Source: an uncultured Bacteroidota bacterium (lineage in GTDB: Bacteria; Bacteroidota; Bacteroidia; Flavobacteriales; Flavobacteriaceae). From it: DNA of 64,000 nt. Numbering within the stretch: the stretch's first letter is position 1; each line of letters opens with the position of its first letter. The notes beneath the pieces are model-generated. The model saw nothing but the letters and a program-made list of their open reading frames with translations, did not search any database and was not told the DNA's origin. The stretch covers positions 59,264 through 123,263 of the forward strand of contig CACKBL010000007.1 of assembly GCA_902598305.1 (NCBI GenBank), written 5' to 3'. This document shows, in pieces, positions 46,912-58,300 of this stretch. A program made the translations under genes and the position numbers.

Positions 46912-48675
46912 GTGAAAAAACCAAAACGACTCTTTGATTTTTTAAAGTATCAATTAGAAAATCCACTTAATAAATCAATAAACACCAAATATAATGGAGA
47001 ATGGGAGTCATTGAGCACCAATGATTTTTATGAAAAAGTTCAAATAATATCAAGAAAATTAATTGAAGTTGGTATAAAAAAAGGAGATAAAGTAGCTTTA
47101 ATCTCAACTCAAAACAGAACTGAATGGTGTATAATAGACAATTCAGTTTTACAAATCGGAGCAGTAACAGTGCCTATATATCCAACTATTTCGAAAAATG
47201 AATTTCAATATGTTTTAAACCATTCTGAAAGTAAAATATGCTTTGTTTCTGATAAAGATATATTTGATAAGGTTAATCAAATAATGAAGGAAACTAAGTT
47301 GGAAAAAATTTATTCATTCGAGGAATTTGAAAATTGTCCAAATTGGAATTTGTTATTTGAAAATGATAACAAATCTATAGAAAGTGAACTGAATTTTAGA
47401 ATGAAAAATGTTTTACCTGACGATTTAGCTACCATAATATACACATCTGGAACTACAGGAATACCAAAAGGAGTAATGCTTACCCATAGAAATATAGTTT
47501 CAAATATCTTATCAGCATCTAAAAGATTACCCCCTATGGAAAATAAAAATAAGGCACTTAGTTTTTTACCCTTATGTCATATTTTTGAGAGAATAATTAT
47601 CTACATGTATTATTACAGTAGAGTTGAAATTTATTTTGCAGAATCGTTAGAAACTATTTCAGAAAATCTAAATGAAGTAAAACCTTTCTACATGACAGCT
47701 GTTCCTAGACTGATTGAAAAAATATTTGATAAAATAGAAAGTAAAGCTGAGGAACTGAAAGGAATAAAAAAAAGTTTGTACAAATGGTCTATTTCAATAG
47801 CCGATCAATTTAATATTGAAAAACAAAACGGGGTTTTTTACGACTTTAAACTCAAAATAGCCAGATTTTTAGTTTTCTCAAAGTGGAAAAGTGCATTGGG
47901 AGGAAAGCTTGAATTAATTTGTTCTGGAAGTGCTCCTCTTCAACCACGACTTGCAAAAATTTTCACAGCAGCAGGAATCCAAATCATGGAAGGTTACGGA
48001 CTTACTGAATCATCACCAGTAATATCTATTAGTGAAGCTAAAAAAGGTGGAACAAAATTTGGATACGTAGGAAAAGTAATTGAGGGTATAGAAGTAAAAA
48101 TAGCGAAAGATGGAGAGATTTTGTGTAAAGGACCAAATGTAATGAAAGGATATTTCAAAGATTCAAACTTAACTGCAAAAACAATAAAAAACGGCTTTCT
48201 TTATACAGGCGATATAGGAGAAATTGACAAAGAGGGATTTTTAAAAATTACAGATAGAAAAAAACAACTTTTTAAAACTTCTGGTGGTAAATATATTGCT
48301 CCTCAAGTCATTGAAAACAAAATGAAAAGGTCGCCTTTTATAGAGCAAGTAATGGTTATTGGTGAAGGTGAAAAAATGCCTAGTGCACTAATTCAACCTG
48401 ATTTCCAGTATGTAAAAAATTGGTTGTTAAATAATAAATTTCCGTTTTCTGATGATTTAAAAAAAATTTGTTTAAACAACGAATTATTAAAAAAGATTAA
48501 CCTAGAAATAAACAAAATCAATGAAGACTTCGGTGATTGGGAAAGAATCAAAAAGTTTGAACTTACACCTGAAATTTGGTCAATTGAAAATGGACTATTA
48601 ACACCTACTATGAAACTAAAAAGAAAATCAATTTTGGAAAAATTCATTCAATTAAAAGAAAAGATTTATAAATAA
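46912..48675 (+). CDS. Long-chain fatty-acid-CoA ligase (AMP-binding)
   Basis: This ligase activates fatty acids to acyl-CoA through an acyl-adenylate. AMP-binding signatures are TIIYTSGTTGIPKGVMLTHRN (about 175-195), SFLPLCHIFER, IMEGYGLTESSP, YTGDIGEIDKEGFLKITDRKK and the C-terminal lysine region KTSGGKYIAPQVIE. The length is 587 residues. It resembles the FAA1/FadD15 type used in beta-oxidation or lipid recycling. The start codon is GTG. It precedes the marR/acyl-CoA dehydrogenase pair in the same direction, the usual setting for fatty acid degradation genes in Flavobacteriia. Confidence 0.93.
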   Translation: MKKPKRLFDFLKYQLENPLNKSINTKYNGEWESLSTNDFYEKVQIISRKLIEVGIKKGDKVALISTQNRTEWCIIDNSVLQIGAVTVPIYPTISKNEFQYVLNHSESKICFVSDKDIFDKVNQIMKETKLEKIYSFEEFENCPNWNLLFENDNKSIESELNFRMKNVLPDDLATIIYTSGTTGIPKGVMLTHRNIVSNILSASKRLPPMENKNKALSFLPLCHIFERIIIYMYYYSRVEIYFAESLETISENLNEVKPFYMTAVPRLIEKIFDKIESKAEELKGIKKSLYKWSISIADQFNIEKQNGVFYDFKLKIARFLVFSKWKSALGGKLELICSGSAPLQPRLAKIFTAAGIQIMEGYGLTESSPVISISEAKKGGTKFGYVGKVIEGIEVKIAKDGEILCKGPNVMKGYFKDSNLTAKTIKNGFLYTGDIGEIDKEGFLKITDRKKQLFKTSGGKYIAPQVIENKMKRSPFIEQVMVIGEGEKMPSALIQPDFQYVKNWLLNNKFPFSDDLKKICLNNELLKKINLEINKINEDFGDWERIKKFELTPEIWSIENGLLTPTMKLKRKSILEKFIQLKEKIYK

Positions 48676-48703
48676 ATTTATATTTTTTTTAAAATAAATT
48701 ATT

Positions 48704-48720
48704 CAAGAATAATATTCTTG
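48704..48720. promoter_or_regulatory. Perfect 17-nt palindrome, candidate MarR operator
   Basis: CAAGAATAATATTCTTG is a perfect odd palindrome (8-bp arms, one central base), 35 nt upstream of the marR start and upstream of a near -7 box TATATTTA (48735-48742). Size, symmetry and position suit a MarR-family dimer site. Confidence 0.55.
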
Positions 48721-48755
48721 CATAATATTTTTACTATATTTAACAAAAAGTTGTT

Positions 48756-49193
48756 TTGAAAAAAGAAACGATAGAGTTCGCGTTAAGAACAACATGGCAG
48801 CAAATAACCAACATGTACAATGAGAAAGCACTGAAATACGGTGGAACAATGACGATGGCTTTTACTCTGTTAAGCATTGATGCAGAGGGAACACCATCAA
48901 CGACTCTAGGACCCAAAATGGGTATGGAAAGTACAAGTTTATCAAGACTTCTAAATACAATGGAGGAAAGAGAACTTATATCAAGAAAACCTAATCCTGA
49001 AGATGGTAGAGGTGTATTGATTTTTTTGACCAAAAAAGGAAAACAAAAAAGAGATCTTTCAAAAAAGATTGTCTTAGATTTCAATAACGGTCTAGAAAAA
49101 AAAATTGATAAGAAAAAAATAGATAATTTTTATGAAGTTATTGCAGCCATTAAAAATCAAATTGAAGAAGAACAAGCCATAAACTATTTTTAA
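48756..49193 (+). CDS. MarR-family transcriptional regulator
   Basis: This 145-residue winged-helix protein has a dimerisation helix near the N-terminus (TIEFALRTTWQQITNMYN), a recognition helix region MGMESTSLSRLLNTMEERELI (about 50-70) and the wing with the characteristic DGRGVLIFLTKKGKQ (DxR motif, about 78-92). The start is a TTG (48756). It precedes the acyl-CoA dehydrogenase by 4 nt and follows the acyl-CoA ligase by 80 nt, suggesting acyl-CoA-responsive control of fatty acid degradation. A perfect palindrome upstream (48704-48720) is the likely operator. Confidence 0.9.
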   Translation: MKKETIEFALRTTWQQITNMYNEKALKYGGTMTMAFTLLSIDAEGTPSTTLGPKMGMESTSLSRLLNTMEERELISRKPNPEDGRGVLIFLTKKGKQKRDLSKKIVLDFNNGLEKKIDKKKIDNFYEVIAAIKNQIEEEQAINYF

Positions 49194-49197
49194 AATT

Positions 49198-51006
49198 ATG
49201 AAAACAATATCCCAAAACTCAACTAGAGGAGCAGAATTTATTGTGAAAGAATTGATTCCTGAATCAATTTTTACACCTGAAGATTTTAGTGAAGAACAAA
49301 TTTTAATGAAAGATTCGGTCAAAGATTTTGTAGACAGAGAAATAATTGCAGAAAGATCAAGATTTGAAAACAAGGATTACGAATATACCAAAGAGGTAAT
49401 GCAAAAAGCTGGCGAGTTAGGATTTTTGAGTGTAGGGGTTCCAGAAGAATATGGTGGAATGGGTATGTCTTTTACTTCTACAATGCTTGTGTGCGAATAT
49501 ATATCTGGTGCTAACGGATCATTTTCAACAGCATTTGGCGCTCATACCGGCATCGGAACAATGCCAATAGTTTTATATGGAAATGAAGAACAAAAATTAA
49601 AATATGTTCCAAAATTAGCTTCTGGAGAATGGTTTGGTTCATATTGCTTGACGGAACCAGGAGCAGGTTCTGATGCAAATTCAGGAAAAACAGTAGCTAA
49701 ATTATCAAATGATAAAAAGTATTATTTAATAACAGGGCAAAAAATATGGATATCAAATGCCGGTTTTGCTAATCTTTTTATAGTTTTTGCAAGAATAGGA
49801 GACGATAAAAACATTACTGCATTTATAGTTCCAGTTGATTTAAAAAATGGTATTACTTTAGGTGAAGAAGAAGAAAAGTTAGGTATAAAGGCATCTTCAA
49901 CTAGACAGGTTTTCTTTAATAACACAAAAGTTCCAATCCAAAATATCCTTGGTGAAAGAGGCGAAGGTTTTAAAATAGCAATTAATTCACTAAATGTTGG
50001 TAGAATCAAACTTGCTGCAGCCACAATTGAAGGACAAAGACATGTAACCACGCTAGCAGTTCAATATGCAAATCAGAGGATACAATTTAAGTCCCCTATT
50101 TCAAGCTTTGGTGCTATTCAAAGTAAAATTGCTACTATGGCAACTTATTGTTTTGCAACCGAATCAGCTACTTACAGAGCTGCCAATGATATTGAAAATA
50201 GAATTAATGAGCTTAAAAATAGTGGAAATTCATCTCAAGAATCTGAATTAAAGGGCTTTGAAGAATTTGCCGTAGAATGTTCAATATTAAAGGTAGCTGG
50301 TTCTGATAACGGTCAAAATTGTGCTGATCACGGAATTCAAATTTTTGGTGGAATGGGATATTCTTGCGATTCACCTATGGAAATGGCATGGAGGGATTCT
50401 AGAATTGCGAGAATTTACGAAGGTACAAACGAAATTAATAAGATGCTTTCAATTGCCATGCTTTTAAAAAAAGCATCAAAAGGAGAAATAGATTTAATTA
50501 CAAAGTCTACTGAGATTTTAAATCAAATTAAAAAAAATGTAAATTTTTATGAGTTTAATTCGTCTCATGAGAATAACCTAGAACAAGAGCAACACTTAAT
50601 TAGAAATTTAAAAAGGGTTTTTCTTATATTAATAAATTTAAGTTTTCAAAAATACGGCACAAAACTAGAATATCAGCAACAGGTACTTATGAATATGGCA
50701 GATATACTTATTGATATCTATCTTGCTGAATCAATTTACTTAAGAGTTTCTAAAAACTTAAAGGAGTTAGGCACAGATGAAATAACAGTTAACGAAAGTC
50801 TAGTTAAACTCTACACATATGAGTCTACTCAAAGGGCTATTACATCATTTAAAGAAGTAGTATTAAATATCACAAAAGATAACGAACACCAATACATGAT
50901 AGAAAGAGTTAATAAACTCTTGTCCTATAAACATAACCCAGACGTGATTGAATTGAGAAGGATTATTGCAAAAAATGTAATACAAAAAAATAAGTATCCA
51001 TTTTAA
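49198..51006 (+). CDS. Acyl-CoA dehydrogenase (long form)
   Basis: This FAD enzyme carries out the first oxidation of beta-oxidation. It has YCLTEPGAGSDANS (FAD/substrate loop, about 150-163), KIWISNAGFANLF, the mid-domain GERGEGFKIAINSLNVGRIKLAAA, and QIFGGMGYSCDSPMEMAWRDSRI with RIYEGTNEIN (catalytic-glutamate region) around residue 400. Some 170 further residues form a C-terminal helical extension, as in VLCAD-type and many Bacteroidota members. The length is 602 residues. It starts 4 nt after marR. In related Flavobacteriia the multifunctional beta-oxidation enzyme and thiolase genes usually lie between these two; here they are absent. Confidence 0.94.
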   Translation: MKTISQNSTRGAEFIVKELIPESIFTPEDFSEEQILMKDSVKDFVDREIIAERSRFENKDYEYTKEVMQKAGELGFLSVGVPEEYGGMGMSFTSTMLVCEYISGANGSFSTAFGAHTGIGTMPIVLYGNEEQKLKYVPKLASGEWFGSYCLTEPGAGSDANSGKTVAKLSNDKKYYLITGQKIWISNAGFANLFIVFARIGDDKNITAFIVPVDLKNGITLGEEEEKLGIKASSTRQVFFNNTKVPIQNILGERGEGFKIAINSLNVGRIKLAAATIEGQRHVTTLAVQYANQRIQFKSPISSFGAIQSKIATMATYCFATESATYRAANDIENRINELKNSGNSSQESELKGFEEFAVECSILKVAGSDNGQNCADHGIQIFGGMGYSCDSPMEMAWRDSRIARIYEGTNEINKMLSIAMLLKKASKGEIDLITKSTEILNQIKKNVNFYEFNSSHENNLEQEQHLIRNLKRVFLILINLSFQKYGTKLEYQQQVLMNMADILIDIYLAESIYLRVSKNLKELGTDEITVNESLVKLYTYESTQRAITSFKEVVLNITKDNEHQYMIERVNKLLSYKHNPDVIELRRIIAKNVIQKNKYPF

Positions 51007-51012
51007 TATTAT

Positions 51013-52038
51013 TTAAAAGTAATTATCAGTTTGTAATCTATTATATTGACCCCTTCTGTTCCTTCTATATATACTGAAGTCGAATGTAACAAAAAGTTCA
51101 AAAATACTAGGTGAAAAAACCGCACCAGGAGATTGGAATGGGAAGTTATATAAAATTCCAAAATCAAAATTTTCAACCGCTAACCCAATTGATACACCAA
51201 CATTATTGAGTGCAAAAGTGTTTAGAGAAGAAGCTTGCTGACTAAGACCAAGGGAAAACTCTCCTAATTGAAAATCTTGAGATAGATAAATTAATACAGA
51301 ATCTCCAAACTTTGTGAATGAACCATAAGTAAATAAGTAAGAATATCTAGGCAAGTATCTTCTCTCATATGGATTAATGTTGAATTCGTAAGCACCTTGG
51401 ACGGATATTTTAATTGGTTTTTCAAAAGGCACTTCCTTATTAAATGAAGTATTTGGTTTATTCAAATGCTTTAAAGTTAATCCAGCCATAAATTTTTCAG
51501 AGTGGAGCATAAAAGAAGCACCTAAATCAAGGTAATTAACATTGCTTATAACTGGTGCTAGTCTGTCAATAGATTCTGTATTTATAAACCCTGTCGTTGT
51601 ATTCAATTGGTCTTCAAATATTAAATTGCCAGGGTTTACAGCTGAGCTTCCAAAACCTAAAGAAACAGCAGGAAGGAAGAAAAGATCATTGTCAAATTGT
51701 AATTTATAAACATATGATAGATTTGCAAGATTAATTGTTAATCCTGTATTTTGAATTTTAAAAGAATTTATATCCAACCCGAGACTAAAATCTAAATTAT
51801 CAAATGAAATTGCTCCAAAAACATATTTATTATCCATTTTATCAAACTCATTTAATTTCATTTGGTTATAAAGAACACCAACTTTGTTTAAGCTGTTAAA
51901 ACCAAAGTAACTCGGGTTAGTTTTTTGCATAAACTTTGAATGATTGACAATGTAATCCTCTTGCCCATAAAGATTAGAAGCGTAAATGGCAACAAATAAT
52001 ATAATTATTGATTGTTTTATTTTCTTGAATTTTATCAT
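51013..52038 (-). CDS. PorP/SprF-type outer-membrane protein of the type IX secretion system
   Basis: This 341-residue beta-barrel-like protein has a signal peptide ending LYGQ (residue 25) and the conserved opening HSKFMQKTNPSYFGFNSLNKVGVLYNQMK. It then shows alternating amphipathic strands (FLPAVSLGFGSS, LDLGASFML, GLTLKHLNKP) up to the C-terminus. SprF in Flavobacterium johnsoniae is needed to export the gliding adhesin SprB, and sprF-like genes lie directly after their adhesin genes. That is exactly the arrangement here: its ATG overlaps the giant adhesin's stop (ATGA at 52035-52038). I infer it is the dedicated outer-membrane partner of that adhesin. Confidence 0.9.
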   Translation of the reverse strand: MIKFKKIKQSIIILFVAIYASNLYGQEDYIVNHSKFMQKTNPSYFGFNSLNKVGVLYNQMKLNEFDKMDNKYVFGAISFDNLDFSLGLDINSFKIQNTGLTINLANLSYVYKLQFDNDLFFLPAVSLGFGSSAVNPGNLIFEDQLNTTTGFINTESIDRLAPVISNVNYLDLGASFMLHSEKFMAGLTLKHLNKPNTSFNKEVPFEKPIKISVQGAYEFNINPYERRYLPRYSYLFTYGSFTKFGDSVLIYLSQDFQLGEFSLGLSQQASSLNTFALNNVGVSIGLAVENFDFGILYNFPFQSPGAVFSPSIFELFVTFDFSIYRRNRRGQYNRLQTDNYF

Positions 52039-52328
52039 TTTATTAAAATAAATGTTCCACTTTTTTCAACTTCTGTCTCACCATCCAAAAGTAATCCTTT
52101 TGCAGTATAAATATAATATGGAGAGTAAGGAGCAAAGTTTCCATCCCATCCATCAATGGAGAAACCTTTGATGTTATTTATGTCTGCCTCTTCTTTGTAT
52201 TCGTTATAAATTACATTTCCTCTAAAATCATAAACTGTAAATGTCATATTGCTGAATCCACTAAATAAAGGTCGGAAATAGTCATTAACAAGATCTTTGT
52301 TTGGAGTAAATACATTTGGAACCATAAT
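52035..52328 (-). other. T9SS type B C-terminal sorting domain of the adhesin (CHU_C-like)
   Basis: The last 97 residues start VPNVFTPNKDLVNDYFRP, contain FTVYDFRGNVIY and SIDGWDGNF, and end KSGTFILIK. This is the gliding-motility-associated C-terminal domain that directs proteins to the type IX secretion system. Confidence 0.9.
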
Positions 52329-55300
52329 GTTATAACCTTTTCCAACCGAAATCGGTATGGTTATTTCCTCTGAACACTCTATGTCATTGTATATCCTTAA
52401 TGTTGCAAAGTAAGTCCCAGAAATTCCATAAGTATGACGCACAGTAATTACACTATCAATTAAGGTTGGAACCATTTCTGGAGCTGTATTGTCCCCAAAA
52501 ATCCACTCAGATTTAACATAGGGGTCTGTAGAAGTATTTTTAAATGTCACTTCTTCTCTTGCAAGAATTACAGATGAAGCCTCATAATTTGGGGAAGTAT
52601 ATTCAAAGTTTGGTTCTCCGATACCCCTATTAACCTCCGTTGTTATCCAACAGCCCTCTTCATTAACAATTCTAAACTCTGCAGTTTCAATTGCATTTAC
52701 TACTGCAACCGACCAAGACCTATCACTTAATCTCACAACGTCTGAAGAAGGAATTAAAATATTGTTATAGTAGAAACTTAGATTACCTTCATTGTTATCA
52801 AAAATATCGATTGTTAATCTACCTTGTTGACCAACACATAAGTCTTCATCTACAAAAGGACCATTCATTATATATAACTCTCTATTTGGTGAGACCTGAA
52901 TTATTTCTTCATAATATGTGTAGTTAGTAGTGTTTGCACACCCAGTTAATGACTGTGAACTAATTATCACTTTGTAATTTCCAGGAAGCAGGTCATCTAA
53001 CGATGTTCTATTGTCATACTCACTTAGCGGTCTATATCCTGGACTTACTGGGTCGTTTAAGTAGCGGGGGTCTTCGATATACCAGTTTATTGATCTTGGT
53101 AATTGACCACCAGCAACTTGAATTCCTATTTTACCATTTAATCCCCCACCAGTACAATCAGGAGGAAGCGCCTTAAGGGAATTACCTGGATTATTTGGAT
53201 CAGCTAAAATACCCTCAGTTGTTATAGGTTCAACTACATCTTCTACTTCGATTGTAACTTTATTTGCTTCAGCTGCGTCACAAGAACAGTATGAATGAGA
53301 ATTCTGATCTATTATTCTCAAGCAATATGTTCCTGGATACGCAGGGTCAACAGTCGCTCCATAAAAAACTTGTGTGCTTGCAGTTGGATCAATTGGAGTA
53401 TATGTCCATTCAAATTCATAAGTAGGGACCCCATCTACAATGTAAGGAACCCCTCCGATTGCTGAAGCAGTTATTCCTCCATCAACCGCACCTGTACATA
53501 TGTCTGTTTCAAAAACAGTATCACCATCGTACTGAATTGGTAAAAATTCTTCAACAGTGAAATAAAAGATTTCTTGACAAGGAACTAGTGTTCCAGTTAC
53601 ATTTTCAGTAATTGTAAGAGTATACTCACCGGATGGTAAATTTCTGAATCTATAAGTATATCCTGGTCTTTCCAAAGAAGGTTGAGTTGGTAATCCAAAT
53701 AGATTTGAATTTCCTGTTAGATCAACATTTGAACCGTCAGGCCCAATTAAAGAAATATTGAATCCGTTGTACGCGGTAGTTCTTCGAACACTAGATGAAA
53801 TACTGAAGAATATGTCGTTGGTATAGCCTCCACTAGTTGATAACCAGTCTATCGTTCCCGAGGGTTCAGGGTAATTTTTACATGCTCCAGTAGATACTTC
53901 AGGTATATTTTCAATTGTTCTAAAGTTTGAAACAGACAGTGTACTTTCAGCAATAACAACATTTCTTGTAATAAATTCGTTACCCTCACATGAAGAAACT
54001 CTACCATCGGTTGCAATAGCTCTGTATATTCCTGTTGGCAATCCGGTAACTACTGCATTTCCACGCTGTGCTGTTATTTCAACCCAACTATCTGTAGTAG
54101 AAGTTGCTGTTTGGACAGTCGTACCTGAAGCAGTAGATGAATATACTGCTGATGTGGTTATATTCTGATTCTCATACCATTTTATTTCAAGAGGGGGAAT
54201 AGCATTTGTTATCGTCAATGAAATTTGACTTTCACTATTACCACACCCAGGCTGGGTAACCTCTAGGTCTAAGACCAATTGTTCATTGTTTTTTTCCTCA
54301 ATTGTAAAGTTTCCATTTGCAATTTCGCAAGTTGTTGTATTGTTAACTGATATTATATATTGATATGTATCCGCTTGAGTGATATTAGTTACGGTAATAG
54401 GACCGTTTCCAGTTAATGTTTGGTAATATTCATAGGGTCTACCATTTGCCTTAATATACAGCTGAGCTGGGTTGCCAGAAGACAAATCTCCTGCTACATC
54501 ACTTGGATTTACAGTGAATGTTACTTCACCTGAAGTATTGGCTGAACAATCTATATCCTTACTGTCAACATCAACCGTGTATGTGTAAACTTCAGGGAAT
54601 TCGTAAGTGAACGTAACCTGTTGAGAACACCCAAAATTATCAACAATTTCTGCAGAAGTGATACTTCTTTGAAGTGGATTAGAAATGTTTATATTACTAA
54701 ATATTACTCTAGAAGATGCTCCTGAGCTAGCTGAAAGTACTCCGCCATTTAGGTTAATTGTATATGGTAAAGCTAGGGCATTACCCCCACTAACACCAAA
54801 TTCTAACCTACCTCCAATAGCAAGATCATCAGGGCAGAGCGGATTGTAACTATCAATTAATGTAAGTGAAAGGGGTTCAGGTTCAACTACTCTTACAGTT
54901 ATAATGTCAGTACATGCTGCTTGAGGGTTTCCATCTGGATCTAATGGAGGACTTAGGTCAGTAACTTGGAATATATAATCTCCAGCAGCAACGTTTGAAA
55001 GGCTTACTGCAGCTCCACTTCCAGCAGGAACCAATCCGGCGGGTGACAATGAAGTTATATCTAAATTTCCTGAACCACCTGTGGCAAAGAGATCAAAAGC
55101 TCCATCAGATCCTCCGTTACAATTGAGAGTAAATTCATAGTCGGCAGTTGCAGTACTTGTAGCGGGATTTGCACCTCTTAAATTCACAAAGTTTGCTGTT
55201 TCAACTCCGTTAAGTCTCACTGGATTGTAGCCCCCTAAAACAATTAGTTGTGGAGGATATTCACATCCTAAAATAGCGTCAGTTACGGTAACGTAGTAAT

Positions 55301-58300
55301 CACCTGGAGCAATATTATAAAGATTTGCACCTACTCCATAAACTACGGTTGAACCGGTATCAGATCGAACCCACCTATATGTATATACTCCAGATCCTCC
55401 AGAGAATGCATTTAATTGATTTCCTGCGCCGTCAAGGGGTGTTGTTACAATACTTCCATTCCCAATTGTTCCTGTCACACAATAACTGTCTGTTTTTTCT
55501 ACAATTGCAGGGTCGTAATCTAAGGCCGTAGGTATTCTTACTGCCCTAGTTAATCCATATGTACAAGAACTAGAATCAGATACTTCTACAATATATAACC
55601 TTCCTGGTGTTAACCCGGTAAAATTAACTTGACCATTACTAACCTTAATACCACTTGCACCAGGTAATCTCGTTCCATCATATTCTATTGTGTATGTGTA
55701 GGGAGCAATTCCTCCAGATGCTTGTACTGAAATAGCACCAGTTACTCCTCCACAGAAATCAACCTCAAATGACAATTCATCAGGTTGATCTACAAAGAAG
55801 GTTGCTGAAGTTGTACAACCCCCAACGGTAACATTTAACGCATAAGATCCTGAATAAAGATTGTATATGTTGTTTGCAGGTACGACTGTGCTGTCAGGGA
55901 AGTACCATGTAACAACTGGAGTATAAGCTTCAGCCACTTGAGTTGTTGTGACAGTGTTTGTAATAGCATTTGTATCTGAAGTATTAGCACTGAATGTAAA
56001 ACTTACACCTTCAACTTCGCCAACAAGTCTTAAACCGAATCCTGTTTGAGATACACTAAGATCACTTTGCGATGGATCATTATTTATATCTGTCATGAAG
56101 TTATTTATAATCTGAGCATTTGAGTATAAGACAGGAGCACCTCCTAAAACTTCTCCTCCTCTACCAATATATGTAGTACCATTTATAGTTACTCTTAATA
56201 TGTCTGTGTATGTAGCAACACCAGCAAAGGCAATTTCAGAAATTTGAACTGTTCCCAGTTTTATATTTTTGATAGCATTTAAGAAATCTGGTGAGGATGT
56301 ATCGCCCAAAACAATTGAGCCTGTATTGTCATTATAACACTCAACATCTTTAACGAGGAAATTTTGAATATAATCTTCATCAATATCTGGACCTGGATCT
56401 ACTTGTATAGAACCAGTTTCTACGACGTCAGGGTCACAGGTTCCCGATAAAGTTAATCTATAATTATACGTTGTAGTCACAGAAACGTTAACAGAAGGAG
56501 TACCTTGGATTCGTACAACATTGTTGGTTCCTCCAGCAGCAGACACTAAAATAGGTGTTATTCCAGTTGGGGTTACATCCCAGGATATACTATATGAAGC
56601 ATTGGATTGAGTATTGAAAATGTAATCAATATTTGTTATAGGATCATTATTACAAACCGAAGGTTGATTTGGATTCCCGGCATATAACTGCATAACAGGT
56701 GTTGGAAGAACCGTTATAACCCCACTGTCAGTTGCAGGACCACAACCTGTAGTTGAAATTTCATAATTATAGGTTAAAATTGTTGTTGATGCTTGCGCTG
56801 CAGCAGAGGCAATACCACCAATAATTACCTGTGTGCTACTCATTGAAGTTATTCCAACACCAGGTAAGGCAGGAGTGAAACTTACTACGGCTGAATTGGC
56901 ACCTTGTCCAAAGTTGTAAATAATCGGTTCTAATGTGTTTGTTCCTGATCCAGCACAAATTGTCTGATTCTCTGTAGAAGGATCTGAAGCTAAGGTGATT
57001 GTTTCTAACGGTTTGACTTGGATTGTTCCTGTTAAAATAACTTCAGGAGCACAAGCACTTCCGTTAGTTTTAACCTCAAACGGATAATTTGTTGTAGAGG
57101 TAATATTGACGGATGGATCTCCAGAAATTACGAATTGATTCGTTCCAGGAGTAATTGCTCCATTAACTCCAGTTAAAGTTCCTGCTGTCCACTCAAGCAC
57201 AACATCAGTAGCACCTCCATAATACTCATAAGTGATATCTGCTATTGATTCTAAATTTGTACACAAGGCAAAGACACCAGATTGATTAGTAGTTGTTGCA
57301 GCACTTGTCAACACTAGAATTGGTGGAGAATGAACTGTAAAGTTACCCGTAATTGTGCTACTAACGCAACTTCCACCAGTAACAATTTGGTATTTATACT
57401 GAATAGTTGGAGTACTAAATGTCGTAGATGCTACTATTGACCCTGATATTAAAACCTGTGTTCCAGTGATAGATATTCCCAGACCAGTTGGTAAATTATT
57501 TATTGAAGGGCCACCATTAGCCGAATAGGTTACAGTTAATGATTCACCAATTGCTCCACCTCCAATTTCATAAATTACATCTTCAATTGGTAAAGCAATT
57601 GTATTAGATGCATTATCCGTGTCATTATAACATACACTTTGACTAGCTGTATTTGCAGCAGAAATTAATGTAATTGAATCGGTTGGATTGATTTGTAAAC
57701 TACCAGTTAACACAATTTCAGGAGTACAATCACTACCTACTGTTTCAATTTGATAATTATAAATTGTTGTTTCAGTAACATTTACAGTTGGTTTTCCAGA
57801 AATTCTAAATTGATTTGTTCCTGATGCTATGGCTGTAACACCTTTGCCAAATAAAGTATTAGATCCTGTCCAAGTAAAGTTTACTCCTTTTGCCCCTCCA
57901 CCAAATTCATAGATTATAGTTTCCAAATCTGTATCATCACAAATTATTTGAGAATTAGTTGTTGGAGATGAAACCAATGCCAATGATGGCGCAGTTCTTA
58001 CTTCAATAGTACCAGTAGCAATTGCCGTTTCACATGAACCTGGGCTTGTTTCTATTCTATACTCATATCTAGTAGTTGAGGAAGCTAAATTAGCTGCAGC
58101 AGCATTTGCAGCACCTTGAATCCTAACTGTATTAGATGCTGTTAAGCTGTATCCAAATCCAGGAGGTAATCCAGACACTGCAGGGGCACCATCTTGTGAG
58201 TAAGTAATAGTACCAACAGCATTAGCACCACCCCCAAGTTCATATTCAATAGTTGTAAATGCGAAAGTAGGCGTTGGTGTGTTGTTCACGCATACAATTT

